Shown here one piece after another: positions 26,766-35,303 of a DNA stretch of 64,000 bases. Both the position numbers and the translations under genes were made by a program. The notes beneath the pieces were generated by a model that saw nothing but the letters and a program-made list of their open reading frames with translations, ran no database searches and was not told the origin of the DNA. The DNA is from Verrucomicrobiaceae bacterium (lineage in GTDB: Bacteria > Verrucomicrobiota > Verrucomicrobiia > Verrucomicrobiales > Verrucomicrobiaceae). Each line of letters begins with the position of its first letter. Within the stretch, counting starts at the first letter, position 1. The stretch lies in NCBI GenBank assembly GCA_027487315.1, contig JAIYDW010000010.1:1-64000 (forward strand), read 5' to 3'.

Positions 26766-28027
26766 GATTCTGTTGCTCCCCCTGGAAAGACTTTCTCAAT
26801 GACACGCTTCACCGTTCGGATGGATTGGAAAACGCGTGCCCGCACGCTCTGTGGATTAAAGGCCACCAAATCCAGAACTTCGCGAACCTCTCCTGTCCAT
26901 TTGCTCTTGTACTCCAAGTCGCCCGGCAGCATATCGATCTCCTTGATCCCGTGGGCAATCGCTCGACGAATATTCTCGGCATTTAATAGTTTGGCCGGAG
27001 ATAGCTCGATATGCTCCAATTTCCACCCTCCTTGATAGTCCCACATCTTGTCGCCTTCCACAAAAGCATAATTGGCCGCCACGGGCTCCCCAAGGAAATC
27101 CATCACCAACAACACAACTCGTCGGTCAGTAACCCAGCGTTTCGCCAATTCATGATGGAAGGACCTGGCGCGAGGCCTCAAAAACAGACTCTGTTCTTCA
27201 GTCCACCGACCTCCATGTAGATCAAGTAACTCATCGACGAACTGATTCACATCATCCTCACCTGCAGGCTCCCGAAAGCTCATCTGAAAATCCGCCGTCG
27301 CAGCTGCTGAAATCCGACGAAACTTCTTTCTGAAGTTTCCGCTTCGTTCCATCAGATACGAATCCCAAGCTTTGTCCCCCAAATGAATGATCGGACTCGC
27401 TTGTCGATTCGTGAGTTCATCTCCAATTCCATATTTCTGCAACGCCTGATGCAACGTTCGAAAATAGGGTGAGGATTGATCCGCAAAACCAAAAAACGCC
27501 GTGTCCCATTCACCTCGGATTGATTCAAACACCAGGCACATCAAACGACTCAGTAAAGCCTCATGACCCGGCAAGGCCATGCAATCCAATCCCTCTGACA
27601 CCACTTCACCCAATCCCCCAAAGTAAGCAAGTTCCCGCAGATGCTTTCGAGTCGATGTTTGCCCGGGTCCAACAATGAACGGGACCAGGGCCACCAATCG
27701 TCCATCCTCACTCCAGGCGACTCCAAAAATGGCTTTGTAATCAGACTCAAAATTTTTCCACCAAATCTCCGCCCAATCCCAACTCATGAAGGGAGTCCGG
27801 ACAGCACTTTTGCTCAACAGGTGGTCCCAATGGGAAGCCAATCGCTCCATTCCTTCACGATCACGCAGCACCTCCAATCGCAACTCTGCATTCGACGCAG
27901 CCCTAACGGCAGGCTTCACTTCCGGTTGATCTGTTAAGATTCTCGAAAGCAAGCTCCCAGCGCGTGCCACGGTCGCAACTAGCCCCGCACTTCCTGATTC
28001 TATCGTGTTGGTTGAAGCTGTGTTCAT
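26762..28027 (-). CDS. GNAT/FemAB-like acyltransferase (CelD/BcsL type)
   Basis: A 421-residue protein of the Acetyltransf_6 (CelD/BcsL) group. The domain starts around LRDREGMERLASHWDHLL and FMSWDWAEIWWKNF near residue 75-110. The acyl-binding half shows LLVMDFLGEPVAANYAFVEG and MWDYQGGWKLEHIELSPAKLL, ending with IKEIDMLPGDLEYKSKW. Relatives are common in exopolysaccharide loci that accompany PEP-CTERM systems, where they are thought to acylate the polysaccharide or its amino groups. It overlaps both neighbours by 4 bp. Confidence 0.85.
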   Translation of the reverse strand: MNTASTNTIESGSAGLVATVARAGSLLSRILTDQPEVKPAVRAASNAELRLEVLRDREGMERLASHWDHLLSKSAVRTPFMSWDWAEIWWKNFESDYKAIFGVAWSEDGRLVALVPFIVGPGQTSTRKHLRELAYFGGLGEVVSEGLDCMALPGHEALLSRLMCLVFESIRGEWDTAFFGFADQSSPYFRTLHQALQKYGIGDELTNRQASPIIHLGDKAWDSYLMERSGNFRKKFRRISAAATADFQMSFREPAGEDDVNQFVDELLDLHGGRWTEEQSLFLRPRARSFHHELAKRWVTDRRVVLLVMDFLGEPVAANYAFVEGDKMWDYQGGWKLEHIELSPAKLLNAENIRRAIAHGIKEIDMLPGDLEYKSKWTGEVREVLDLVAFNPQSVRARVFQSIRTVKRVIEKVFPGGATES

Positions 28028-29781
28028 GGCGACTCGGCAGATTGCAATGATTCAGAACCTTTTGGCAACTTGCCTCCCAGAAGAGCCCCAAGTTCATGCC
28101 TCGCAGCTAGCAGCGCAGGAACATCATCTTTCCAATCACCAAATCCCTGTGCGAAACCCTGAGTCAACGCCAGTGCCCGCGCCTCCTCTCCCGCTTCCAC
28201 TGCCATCGTCAGATAATCAAAGTCGTCTGTCGCATCCCTCAGCCACTTCAAGCGCATCGAAGCAATGGGCCCGTCCACCCCATGCTTCCGTCGTGTCGCC
28301 GGATAAATGTAGAATCCATCCCCATTGAAAGTCTCGCCCCCGCTACGAAAAGTTCCCGCATCCGTCCAAGGATCAACATCCTCGGGGAAATAAAGCAGAT
28401 CCCAGTAGGCAAGCCCTGTGATGCCATGGGGTTTCATTATCCACGGCAAGATCCTGTGGTTCATCGGAGGATAGTCAATCATCCAAACCGGCGGATGCCC
28501 CTCGCTCACGACCTTCGGAAAGCCATGCCGCTCTTTCCACTTTTCGCTCAGTTGCACAAGCGCCGCATAAGTCCAAACCTCTTCCCCAGCCGACAAACGT
28601 TTTGCAATGTTCCGCTTACCCTTCGGATGCTCCAAATCCTCATAAACAGAACTGAAATGTGGCACCCAGATATCCGGCGCTCCATCTAGCGAGCCCCATT
28701 CTGCCTTGTCGGGCGTTGGCTGTTCGGTGATCATCAGCGGTAACCGTATCCCATGTTTCTTCTCGGCCTCGTTGATGAAACTGCCCCACTGTCTAACACG
28801 CTCATAGGCTCCCTCATCATTCGGTTCATCCAGGTCGCCCAAAGCAACATACCCGCGATCTCCACATCGGATTCGATTCAATATCTTCATCCACTCTGCC
28901 AGATAACTCTGCGCTTCTTTCCGATCCCTCCCAAGCGGATCTTCAAATGGCCAATTCGGGAAAATCGGAATCCCCACCGATGCGGCATGCCGATGCAACA
29001 AATGCTTCCGCAGGGCACTTTCAACACGGCTTACATCCAAATGCCCTGAGTTTGCATCCGGATAGCTCCCGCGCACCTGATCAATACTCAGCCGATGCTC
29101 CGCCAGCAACGACTCATAGTCATCAATGATGGCCTCCAATTTGGCACTTGGCTCACTCGCATCCCGATTAAAGCCGTGCACTTCAGCGATCCGTCTCCAT
29201 GTCAGCCAGAATGACGACTTCATCTTGGGCACCACCGGCAAATCGAAATCCCAAACAACCAGCTTAAAGGCCATTTCATTTCGTCCACCCCGCACCAATT
29301 GAATATCCAACCGCCCTTGGTACTCCCCTGCTGGCGTCGCATAGGGCACAAAAACGTCCACCCAATAGGGCTGATTCAACGTCTCTAGGTTTGGCATCTC
29401 TTGCTCTGCAAACGTCTGTGGGACTAAAGCATCCGGGTAATCACCCGCTGGTAGCGAAGATTGAGGCGACGACACTTTCACTCGCGTATACTGCTCCCGC
29501 AAGACCACTGGCGCTGGAACCGTTGCTCCACCAGGCCCCTTGAGAGTTGCCCCAGTGACTCGCGCCCCCCGAAGAACCTCAGGCGATCCTGTCAACACCA
29601 ACTGAAAGGACTCCCACTCACCCCTCGCCGCACTCAAAACGGGCTCCACCTGCGGTCGAACAGGTTGCTCACGAAAGACCCTCGTCAGGCTATCCACCGC
29701 CCACACTCCCACATCATTGGTTCCCCACGCCAAACCACACGATGCAATCCAAACCCATGCCGTAGCGGAGTTCACTCTCAT
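28024..29781 (-). CDS. DUF4091 glycoside hydrolase-like exported protein
   Basis: A 585-residue secreted protein. A signal peptide (VNSATAWVWIASCGLAWG) is followed by a beta-rich domain, then a TIM-barrel region and the C-terminal DUF4091 region (GITGLAYWDLLYFPEDVDPW, then GDGFYIYPATR). DUF4091 proteins are assigned to the glycoside hydrolase-like group but lack a settled activity. Presence of a predicted sugar hydrolase in the middle of an EPS operon suggests trimming or release of the polymer in the periplasm. It overlaps the glycosyltransferase upstream and the acyltransferase downstream by 4 bp each. Confidence 0.85.
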   Translation of the reverse strand: MRVNSATAWVWIASCGLAWGTNDVGVWAVDSLTRVFREQPVRPQVEPVLSAARGEWESFQLVLTGSPEVLRGARVTGATLKGPGGATVPAPVVLREQYTRVKVSSPQSSLPAGDYPDALVPQTFAEQEMPNLETLNQPYWVDVFVPYATPAGEYQGRLDIQLVRGGRNEMAFKLVVWDFDLPVVPKMKSSFWLTWRRIAEVHGFNRDASEPSAKLEAIIDDYESLLAEHRLSIDQVRGSYPDANSGHLDVSRVESALRKHLLHRHAASVGIPIFPNWPFEDPLGRDRKEAQSYLAEWMKILNRIRCGDRGYVALGDLDEPNDEGAYERVRQWGSFINEAEKKHGIRLPLMITEQPTPDKAEWGSLDGAPDIWVPHFSSVYEDLEHPKGKRNIAKRLSAGEEVWTYAALVQLSEKWKERHGFPKVVSEGHPPVWMIDYPPMNHRILPWIMKPHGITGLAYWDLLYFPEDVDPWTDAGTFRSGGETFNGDGFYIYPATRRKHGVDGPIASMRLKWLRDATDDFDYLTMAVEAGEEARALALTQGFAQGFGDWKDDVPALLAARHELGALLGGKLPKGSESLQSAESP

Positions 29782-31052
29782 TTCGCTGCCCCCCCTTGAA
29801 TCAGATCTTCATACAGCTCCTCGTAGCGATCCGCTGCTCGCTCCAAAGAAAACATCTCAATCACCCTCTCCCGACACGCCAAACCCATCTGTTGCCGCTC
29901 CTGCCTATTCTTTCCAATCAATTCGCTCCAAGCAAATGCAAGGGCCTCCGCATCACCCGAAGGCACCACAGTCCCGGTCTCTCCAATCAACCGGCCACAG
30001 TCGCCAACATCTGTCGTCACACAAGTCACGCCAGTGGCCATCGCCTCTAATATCGTCATTGGACAAGCCTCTGTTCGCGAAGACAAAGAAAAAACATCCA
30101 ACGCAGGATAGAACCGTTCAGGGTGACTCTGAAACGGCAACCAAAGAATCTTCGCCGCGTTTGGCAATGCCTTCACCACCATCTCGCATTCCTGATCTAA
30201 GTCCTCCTGCCTGACACCACATAAAACCAGGCAAGCCTCAGGTTGTCTCGTGCTCAACAATCCAAATGCCCGCAACAGCAAAGGCAATTGTTTCATCTCG
30301 TGAAATCTTCCAGCAAATCCAATCAAAAAAACATCCTCCGTAAGACCCATTTGGTCACGCATTTCCTTCCTCGCCGATTCCATTGGCCTAAACCGCTGAG
30401 TATCGACTCCGTTTGGAATCCATGTTAGCTTTTCCTTGTCGTACCCGATCTTCAAATGATCCTCCAGTGCCACCTGCGAGCAACTCACAATGCGACTCGG
30501 TAACCAATAGGACATCAATGGCATCAACCGGGCAAACACCAACGCCTTAACCCTCGACTCCCCGGGTGCTCGCGTGATTTCACGGCAGTGGATCCCCCAG
30601 ACCACCTTCTTAACCCCAGCCATCCGAGCAACCAACCCACCCGTAAAATCCGCATGATGCATCCAAGTTTGCACCAAATCCGGATTCTCCAATCTCATCA
30701 GGGCTCTTAACTTGCCCAGGGCCGACTTCGACAATAGCGAGGTTTCCTCCAGCACATAAAATGCATCCACCGTGCGTTTCAATGCCTCCCTCTCCTCAGG
30801 CCAGGCTTCCGCCTGCATCGCAACCAATACCAGCCTCCAGCGCCGACGGTCCAAACCACGCAGCAATGACCGCATCATCGCTTCTGCCCCGCCGCCGCCC
30901 ACTCCATAGATAAAATGCATGATCGTCGGCCTCACTCGGCTCGTCTCTTCGAACGCCATCGACACCTCAGCATCATCCCCGGCCCAATTCATTCCAGCAC
31001 GATCCGTCAACGCCAGTTCACGGCGCGAATGAGAGACGGAATCCAGGTTCAT
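29778..31052 (-). CDS. Glycosyltransferase family 4
   Basis: A 424-residue GT-B glycosyltransferase of the EPS operon. An N-terminal glycine-rich acceptor loop (FIYGVGGGGAEAMMRSLL) lies near residue 45. A central VSCSQVALEDHLKIGYDKEK region precedes WIPNGVDTQRF, and the C-terminal UDP-sugar motif includes SLSSRTEACPMTILEAMATG followed by TDVGDCGRLI. The ATG at 31052 was chosen because upstream candidates fall inside the preceding deacetylase gene; this leaves a 14-bp gap. Together with the second GT4 it probably builds the repeat unit. Confidence 0.88.
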   Translation of the reverse strand: MNLDSVSHSRRELALTDRAGMNWAGDDAEVSMAFEETSRVRPTIMHFIYGVGGGGAEAMMRSLLRGLDRRRWRLVLVAMQAEAWPEEREALKRTVDAFYVLEETSLLSKSALGKLRALMRLENPDLVQTWMHHADFTGGLVARMAGVKKVVWGIHCREITRAPGESRVKALVFARLMPLMSYWLPSRIVSCSQVALEDHLKIGYDKEKLTWIPNGVDTQRFRPMESARKEMRDQMGLTEDVFLIGFAGRFHEMKQLPLLLRAFGLLSTRQPEACLVLCGVRQEDLDQECEMVVKALPNAAKILWLPFQSHPERFYPALDVFSLSSRTEACPMTILEAMATGVTCVTTDVGDCGRLIGETGTVVPSGDAEALAFAWSELIGKNRQERQQMGLACRERVIEMFSLERAADRYEELYEDLIQGGAAK

Positions 31053-31066
31053 GAGCAAATCAGTGT

Positions 31067-32125
31067 TCACAAGGCGGCTCGACGTTTGAAATGTTGACGC
31101 CATTCTTTCACGACTTCGAAAGCTCCCGACACGGTTGCCTCCGCCTCGCGAGCCGATCGCGGAGCTCCATAACGTGGCAACGACCACCGACTCACTCCGG
31201 GCCTCACCCGACCATTGATCATGCTGAAGGCACCCTCAAAGCCCGCTTCCTCCAGCCATACAGCACTCTTGCGCCCATCAAAGTCACCAGGACCGCCGTT
31301 TGGATACGCGAACCACCTCGCTTGACGCCCAAGCATGTGATTCAATCTGTCCGCACCACTCAAAATCTCATCACGCACCACATCATCTTCACATCGACCC
31401 AAAACCGGATGCCGATGAGTATGCCCGCCAATCTCCACCAAATCACTCGCCGCCAATTCTCGCAATTCCCCCTCAGTCAGCGGCCTCAATGCCTCTGGAT
31501 AATGCGTCGAAATATCCACCGCCAAAAGCCCCAAGATTTTCTCCACCTTCCGATTCAACTCCACCCAGGTTAGCTTCTTCAGCGCCGCCAGCAACTCGGT
31601 TAGCGCCTTCCGCCTCTGCCCCTCTTCAATCAATGGCCAGTCAAAAAAGGCATCGCCAATGGCCACCGTTAAGCGCTCACCGGGAGCACGCTCCAATGCC
31701 AGATCCAGCTTCTGAAACCAAAGCAGTTCTCCGCCGACAAACGCAGTGCTAACGAACACCGTCGCAGGCAACCCAAACTCTTTCAGAATAGGCAAAGCCA
31801 ACCTGAAATTCGACTGATAACCATCATCAAACGTCAGCGCCACCCTGGGTCGGTCGGCACTCTTGCACTGACCAACCTCCCCTACCGCCCGCTCCAAGGT
31901 CACTACATCATAGTACCGCGCCAAGTGAGCACAAATCCCTCGAAACGTGCTCTCCGTCTCATGCAAACTGCTGTCCAGGATTCCCGGTTCCACCCCATCC
32001 CGGCGCAACCCATGAAACGTCAAAACAGCCGTCTCCCCATGTGTCATCCGGCGTGTCCAGCGTGAAAAGCCGGACTCAACCAGGGCCGTGGCAGCAAGAT
32101 GCTGGCGACTAAACTGATAATTCAT
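31067..32125 (-). CDS. Polysaccharide deacetylase, CE4 family
   Basis: A 352-residue CE4 enzyme, first gene of the EPS operon. The catalytic pieces are LTFDDGYQSNF (Asp base and metal ligand), GGHTHRHP (metal-binding His pair), and WFAYPNGGPGDF. An early VLTFHGLRRDG segment precedes the fold. It would remove N- or O-acetyl groups from the polysaccharide or from a cell-wall sugar. No signal peptide is obvious, which fits deacetylases of exosortase-linked EPS loci, whose site of action is unclear. A promoter with a perfect TATAAT lies 34 bp upstream of the ATG. Confidence 0.9.
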   Translation of the reverse strand: MNYQFSRQHLAATALVESGFSRWTRRMTHGETAVLTFHGLRRDGVEPGILDSSLHETESTFRGICAHLARYYDVVTLERAVGEVGQCKSADRPRVALTFDDGYQSNFRLALPILKEFGLPATVFVSTAFVGGELLWFQKLDLALERAPGERLTVAIGDAFFDWPLIEEGQRRKALTELLAALKKLTWVELNRKVEKILGLLAVDISTHYPEALRPLTEGELRELAASDLVEIGGHTHRHPVLGRCEDDVVRDEILSGADRLNHMLGRQARWFAYPNGGPGDFDGRKSAVWLEEAGFEGAFSMINGRVRPGVSRWSLPRYGAPRSAREAEATVSGAFEVVKEWRQHFKRRAAL

Positions 32126-32158
32126 CGGATCGGGAAGGTCGTTTGTTTGGGTTCCAGA

Positions 32159-32186
32159 ATTATAACGGAAACCTCAACCTTCGCAA
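32159..32186 (-). promoter_or_regulatory. Sigma-70-like promoter of the EPS operon
   Basis: Read on the minus strand, TTGCGA (32186-32181) and TATAAT (32164-32159) are separated by 16 bp. The -10 is a perfect match and the -35 matches at 4 of 6 positions. The spacing and the AT-rich upstream sequence, unusual for this window, fit a housekeeping promoter for the operon that begins at 32125. Confidence 0.5.
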
Positions 32187-32218
32187 TCTATAAAATATGG
32201 TATTTATATTAAACGTGG

Positions 32219-34087
32219 CTAATCAATTCCCTTTACCCGACTACCTTGCCCAGGATCAAAGTAAATCCGCACATCCGCATCCTTCCGTCCCAAAATCGCC
32301 TGCGCCCTCTTCAAGGCATTCCGAGTCGACAGATTCGGATTCGAAGGACTCCCCAAAAACAGGTTCGCCTTGCCAATCACATCCACCAATCCCGAATCCC
32401 TCAAGACTCGATACACATCCTTCATCGCCCCACTGACAATCAAATCACGCCCGTCCGCCCTCAGTACCTTGATCAATTCTTCCAACGCCATCACACTCGT
32501 CGCATCCAAGTGGCGCGCATTTTTCAGCCTCAAAATGATCAACCGCAAATTCGGATCCGCACAGGTCCGCTGAATCTGAGTTCGAAATAACTCCGCCGCC
32601 CCAAAAAACAAATCCCCCTCCACATGGACAATCGAGATCGACGGATTCTGCCGTCGACCCATCTCCGCCTCAGCCAATTGACCCTCCTCATTGAACGCAT
32701 ACTCCACCAACTGGGGCCGGCTCGCCTTCCTCAGATAAAGCATCACCGAAATGCCGATCCCGGTAAAAATCGCCACATGCAAAGGCACAAAAAGCGTCGC
32801 CAAAAAAGTCGCCAAAAACACGATCGCATCCGATCGTGTCGCATAAAGACTGACGATCAACTGCCGACGACTGAGTAGAGAAAAGGCTACGCACGACACA
32901 AGCGCAGCCAGCGCCGCTTTTGGAATCTGCGCCACTAGCCCCCCCATTGTCAGCGCCACCACAAGGCAAAGCACACCGCTCACGATACTCGAAATGCCCG
33001 TGCGCGCCCCACTGTCAAAATTCAACGCAGACCGTGTCAGCGATGCAGAAGCCGGCATCCCACTGACATACGCACAGGCCAAATTCGCCGCCCCAAGACT
33101 CAGCATGTCCTGGTTGGCATCCACGCGCCGTCCACTCCTGCTCGCCAGCGTCTTCGCCATCACCGAATTCTCCAGCGTGCAAAGAAACGCCATCGCCAGC
33201 GCCAGTCCAAACAATCGACTCACATTCGGCAATGTCGACGCCGAAGCAAAATCCGGAAACTGCGGCAGCAAATCCCGCCACCCGAAGTGCTGATCTGCAA
33301 ACGTCGCCGGATGAAACCCCAAAGGCGCCAACAACGCCACCAAAGCCGTCACCCCGGTCAACGTCACGGCAAACGCCGGCCACCGCGGCCGCCACTTTCG
33401 CACCATCCCAAACACCCCAAACACCAGCAACCCACAGAGCAGGCTGTGCACATTGGTTTCCGGCAAAGCCCTCAATACCCGATAAACCAAACCCGGCAGC
33501 GTCACTGGCCCACCTTCATCCTCCTCAGTCACCAACGAAATCCCCAGCAATGCCGGCAATTGATTCGCCGCAATCAACAGGGCCGCCCCTGTCACATAAG
33601 CCACCACCACCGTGCGACTGATGTACTGAGCCAAATCCGCCACCCTCAAATACGCCCCAAAAATCAACAACGCAGCCGTCATGAACACCAGCAACGGCAT
33701 CAACGAAAGCGGCTCCAGCGCCGGATACGAAGCAAAATACGAAAACACCATGAACGCCGTCGCGTTCGTCGGCCCAAACACCGTGTGCCGTGACGACGCA
33801 AGCAAAGGACCAACCATCGCCGCCACTGCCGAACACGTGATCCCATAGTGCAACGGCAGCCCCGCGATCACCGCATACGCCATCCCTTGTGGCACCGCCA
33901 AGAGCATCACACTCGCCCCCGCTCGCACATCCGAAAAAAACGACCTCCGACCATACCCTCGCAACGTCCCACGAATCGGCAACGGATCCAGCGACCCGTC
34001 CACCAGCAACGCCCGCCCCCCCTCAAGCACCTGCTTGCTCAGAGACGTCAGACGCTCAATCCAGTTCCCGTGACTTCCAGCGGCCAT
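32219..34087 (-). CDS. SulP/SLC26 anion transporter with STAS domain
   Basis: A 622-residue inner-membrane transporter. The N-terminal SulP core has ASVMLLAVPQGMAYAVIAGL with the conserved GLPLHYGI segment, and about a dozen hydrophobic spans to near residue 450. A C-terminal STAS domain follows (HVEGDLFFGAAELF, then LKNARHLDATSVMALEELI). Family substrates include sulfate, bicarbonate and dicarboxylates; the substrate here cannot be told. It lies upstream of, and in the same direction as, the EPS operon, but a 93-bp gap and a separate promoter indicate independent expression. Confidence 0.92.
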   Translation of the reverse strand: MAAGSHGNWIERLTSLSKQVLEGGRALLVDGSLDPLPIRGTLRGYGRRSFFSDVRAGASVMLLAVPQGMAYAVIAGLPLHYGITCSAVAAMVGPLLASSRHTVFGPTNATAFMVFSYFASYPALEPLSLMPLLVFMTAALLIFGAYLRVADLAQYISRTVVVAYVTGAALLIAANQLPALLGISLVTEEDEGGPVTLPGLVYRVLRALPETNVHSLLCGLLVFGVFGMVRKWRPRWPAFAVTLTGVTALVALLAPLGFHPATFADQHFGWRDLLPQFPDFASASTLPNVSRLFGLALAMAFLCTLENSVMAKTLASRSGRRVDANQDMLSLGAANLACAYVSGMPASASLTRSALNFDSGARTGISSIVSGVLCLVVALTMGGLVAQIPKAALAALVSCVAFSLLSRRQLIVSLYATRSDAIVFLATFLATLFVPLHVAIFTGIGISVMLYLRKASRPQLVEYAFNEEGQLAEAEMGRRQNPSISIVHVEGDLFFGAAELFRTQIQRTCADPNLRLIILRLKNARHLDATSVMALEELIKVLRADGRDLIVSGAMKDVYRVLRDSGLVDVIGKANLFLGSPSNPNLSTRNALKRAQAILGRKDADVRIYFDPGQGSRVKGID

Positions 34088-34174
34088 TGCACTTCTCCCG
34101 ATCCATCGGGAACCGCATCATACCCCCTCATTCCCCCAGGGCAAGCACCCGCAACTTTCTCCTTCATTGTCCCA

Positions 34175-34762
34175 TCACTCCTTCCTCCGCAAAACCGCCA
34201 CCCATCGATCCACCGACTTCCCCGGCGCATCATTCAAAGCTCGCGACGCCCGATTCCGCCGATTGCTCACCACCTCCAACCCCATCTTCTGCAACGCCTC
34301 CAGCGCCAGTCGATGCTCCACATCAAAGTAACTCGTGATCACCAGCTTCCCATCCGGCCGCAATTTCGCGATCCCCTGGTCGAAGATCTTCTTCCACAGC
34401 TCCTGCCCGTGCCAAAAATTCTGATGCCTCAAAAACACCACCCCAAAATCCTCCCCCAGCGCCTTGTTCCGCGAAAGCTGAGACGCATCCTCGATCAAAA
34501 ACTCCGCCGGCAAATGCGCGTGACGCTCCCGCGCCTGCCGAATCTCCCGAATCCGAATGTCCGCGCCCACCATCTCCACCGCCCCCTTTCCCCCCGTCAA
34601 TTCCCGCCCCACCTCGACCAACGTCTCCGCCTCGTCACATCGCCCGCAGGCCAAATTCAAAATCCGCAAGTCCGTCGCAGACGTCACTTCCCCCGCGAGG
34701 CCCTGCTTCAACAGGCCCTTCAAACGATGCAAATCTTCAGCTATGGGATTCGGGTCAGCCAT
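34175..34762 (-). CDS. Class I SAM-dependent methyltransferase-like protein
   Basis: A 195-residue protein with a Rossmann-type methyltransferase pattern. Motif I is modified (LRILNLACGRCDEAETL). An acidic end of strand 2 is visible in VGADIRI, EDASQ corresponds to motif III, and RPDGKLVITSYFD to the post-strand-5 region. The substrate is unknown. The selected ATG has a purine-rich AAGAGGAG directly upstream but too close to be an ideal ribosome site; a slightly earlier GTG is possible. It is divergent from the next gene. Confidence 0.7.
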   Translation of the reverse strand: MADPNPIAEDLHRLKGLLKQGLAGEVTSATDLRILNLACGRCDEAETLVEVGRELTGGKGAVEMVGADIRIREIRQARERHAHLPAEFLIEDASQLSRNKALGEDFGVVFLRHQNFWHGQELWKKIFDQGIAKLRPDGKLVITSYFDVEHRLALEALQKMGLEVVSNRRNRASRALNDAPGKSVDRWVAVLRRKE

Positions 34763-34857
34763 CTCCTCTTGGCCCACCCTTACCAAATAATTATCTACGC
34801 GCAAGCATCCGCCATTTGCCCGTGACCTAGGCCTCAAATAAGCCACAATGACACCCC

Positions 34858-35295
34858 ATGCAGGAACAGGACCTCATCGACAAACTCCGCAAAATCGAGC
34901 GCCTCCACGCCGGTGCCACCACCCCCGGCGAACGCGAAGCCGCCGCCGACGCCATCGCTCGCATCAAACGCCGCCTTTCCGAAGTCGAGCGCCTCGAAAA
35001 AGCCATCGAGTATCGCTTCAAACTCAACGACGACTGGTCAAAGAAACTCTTCATCGCCCTGCTCCGTCGTTACGGCCTCAAACCCTACCGTTACGCCCGC
35101 CAGCGCCGCACCACCGTCATGGTCCGCGTCCCCCGCTCCTTCGTTAACGAAACCCTCTGGCCTCAATACCTCGAACTCAGCACCACCCTCCGCAATTACC
35201 TCGAAGACATCACCAACCGAGTCATCGCCGAAGGCGTCCATGGCGACACCACCGAAGAAGACATCATCGCCGGTGACCTCCCCGGCACCCCCTGA
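34858..35295 (+). CDS. Conserved small protein with N-terminal helical repeat-like region
   Basis: A 145-residue soluble protein. The first 50 residues (LIDKLRKIERLHAGATTPGE, followed by EAAADAIARIKRRL) resemble the short helical N-terminus found in DUF2786 proteins. The rest is a compact mixed alpha/beta domain rich in basic residues (KPYRYARQRRTTVMVRVP). I do not recognise a function. It is convergent with recQ, whose stop lies 8 bp away, and divergent from the methyltransferase. Confidence 0.65.
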   Translation: MQEQDLIDKLRKIERLHAGATTPGEREAAADAIARIKRRLSEVERLEKAIEYRFKLNDDWSKKLFIALLRRYGLKPYRYARQRRTTVMVRVPRSFVNETLWPQYLELSTTLRNYLEDITNRVIAEGVHGDTTEEDIIAGDLPGTP

Positions 35296-35303
35296 ATATC
35301 CCC

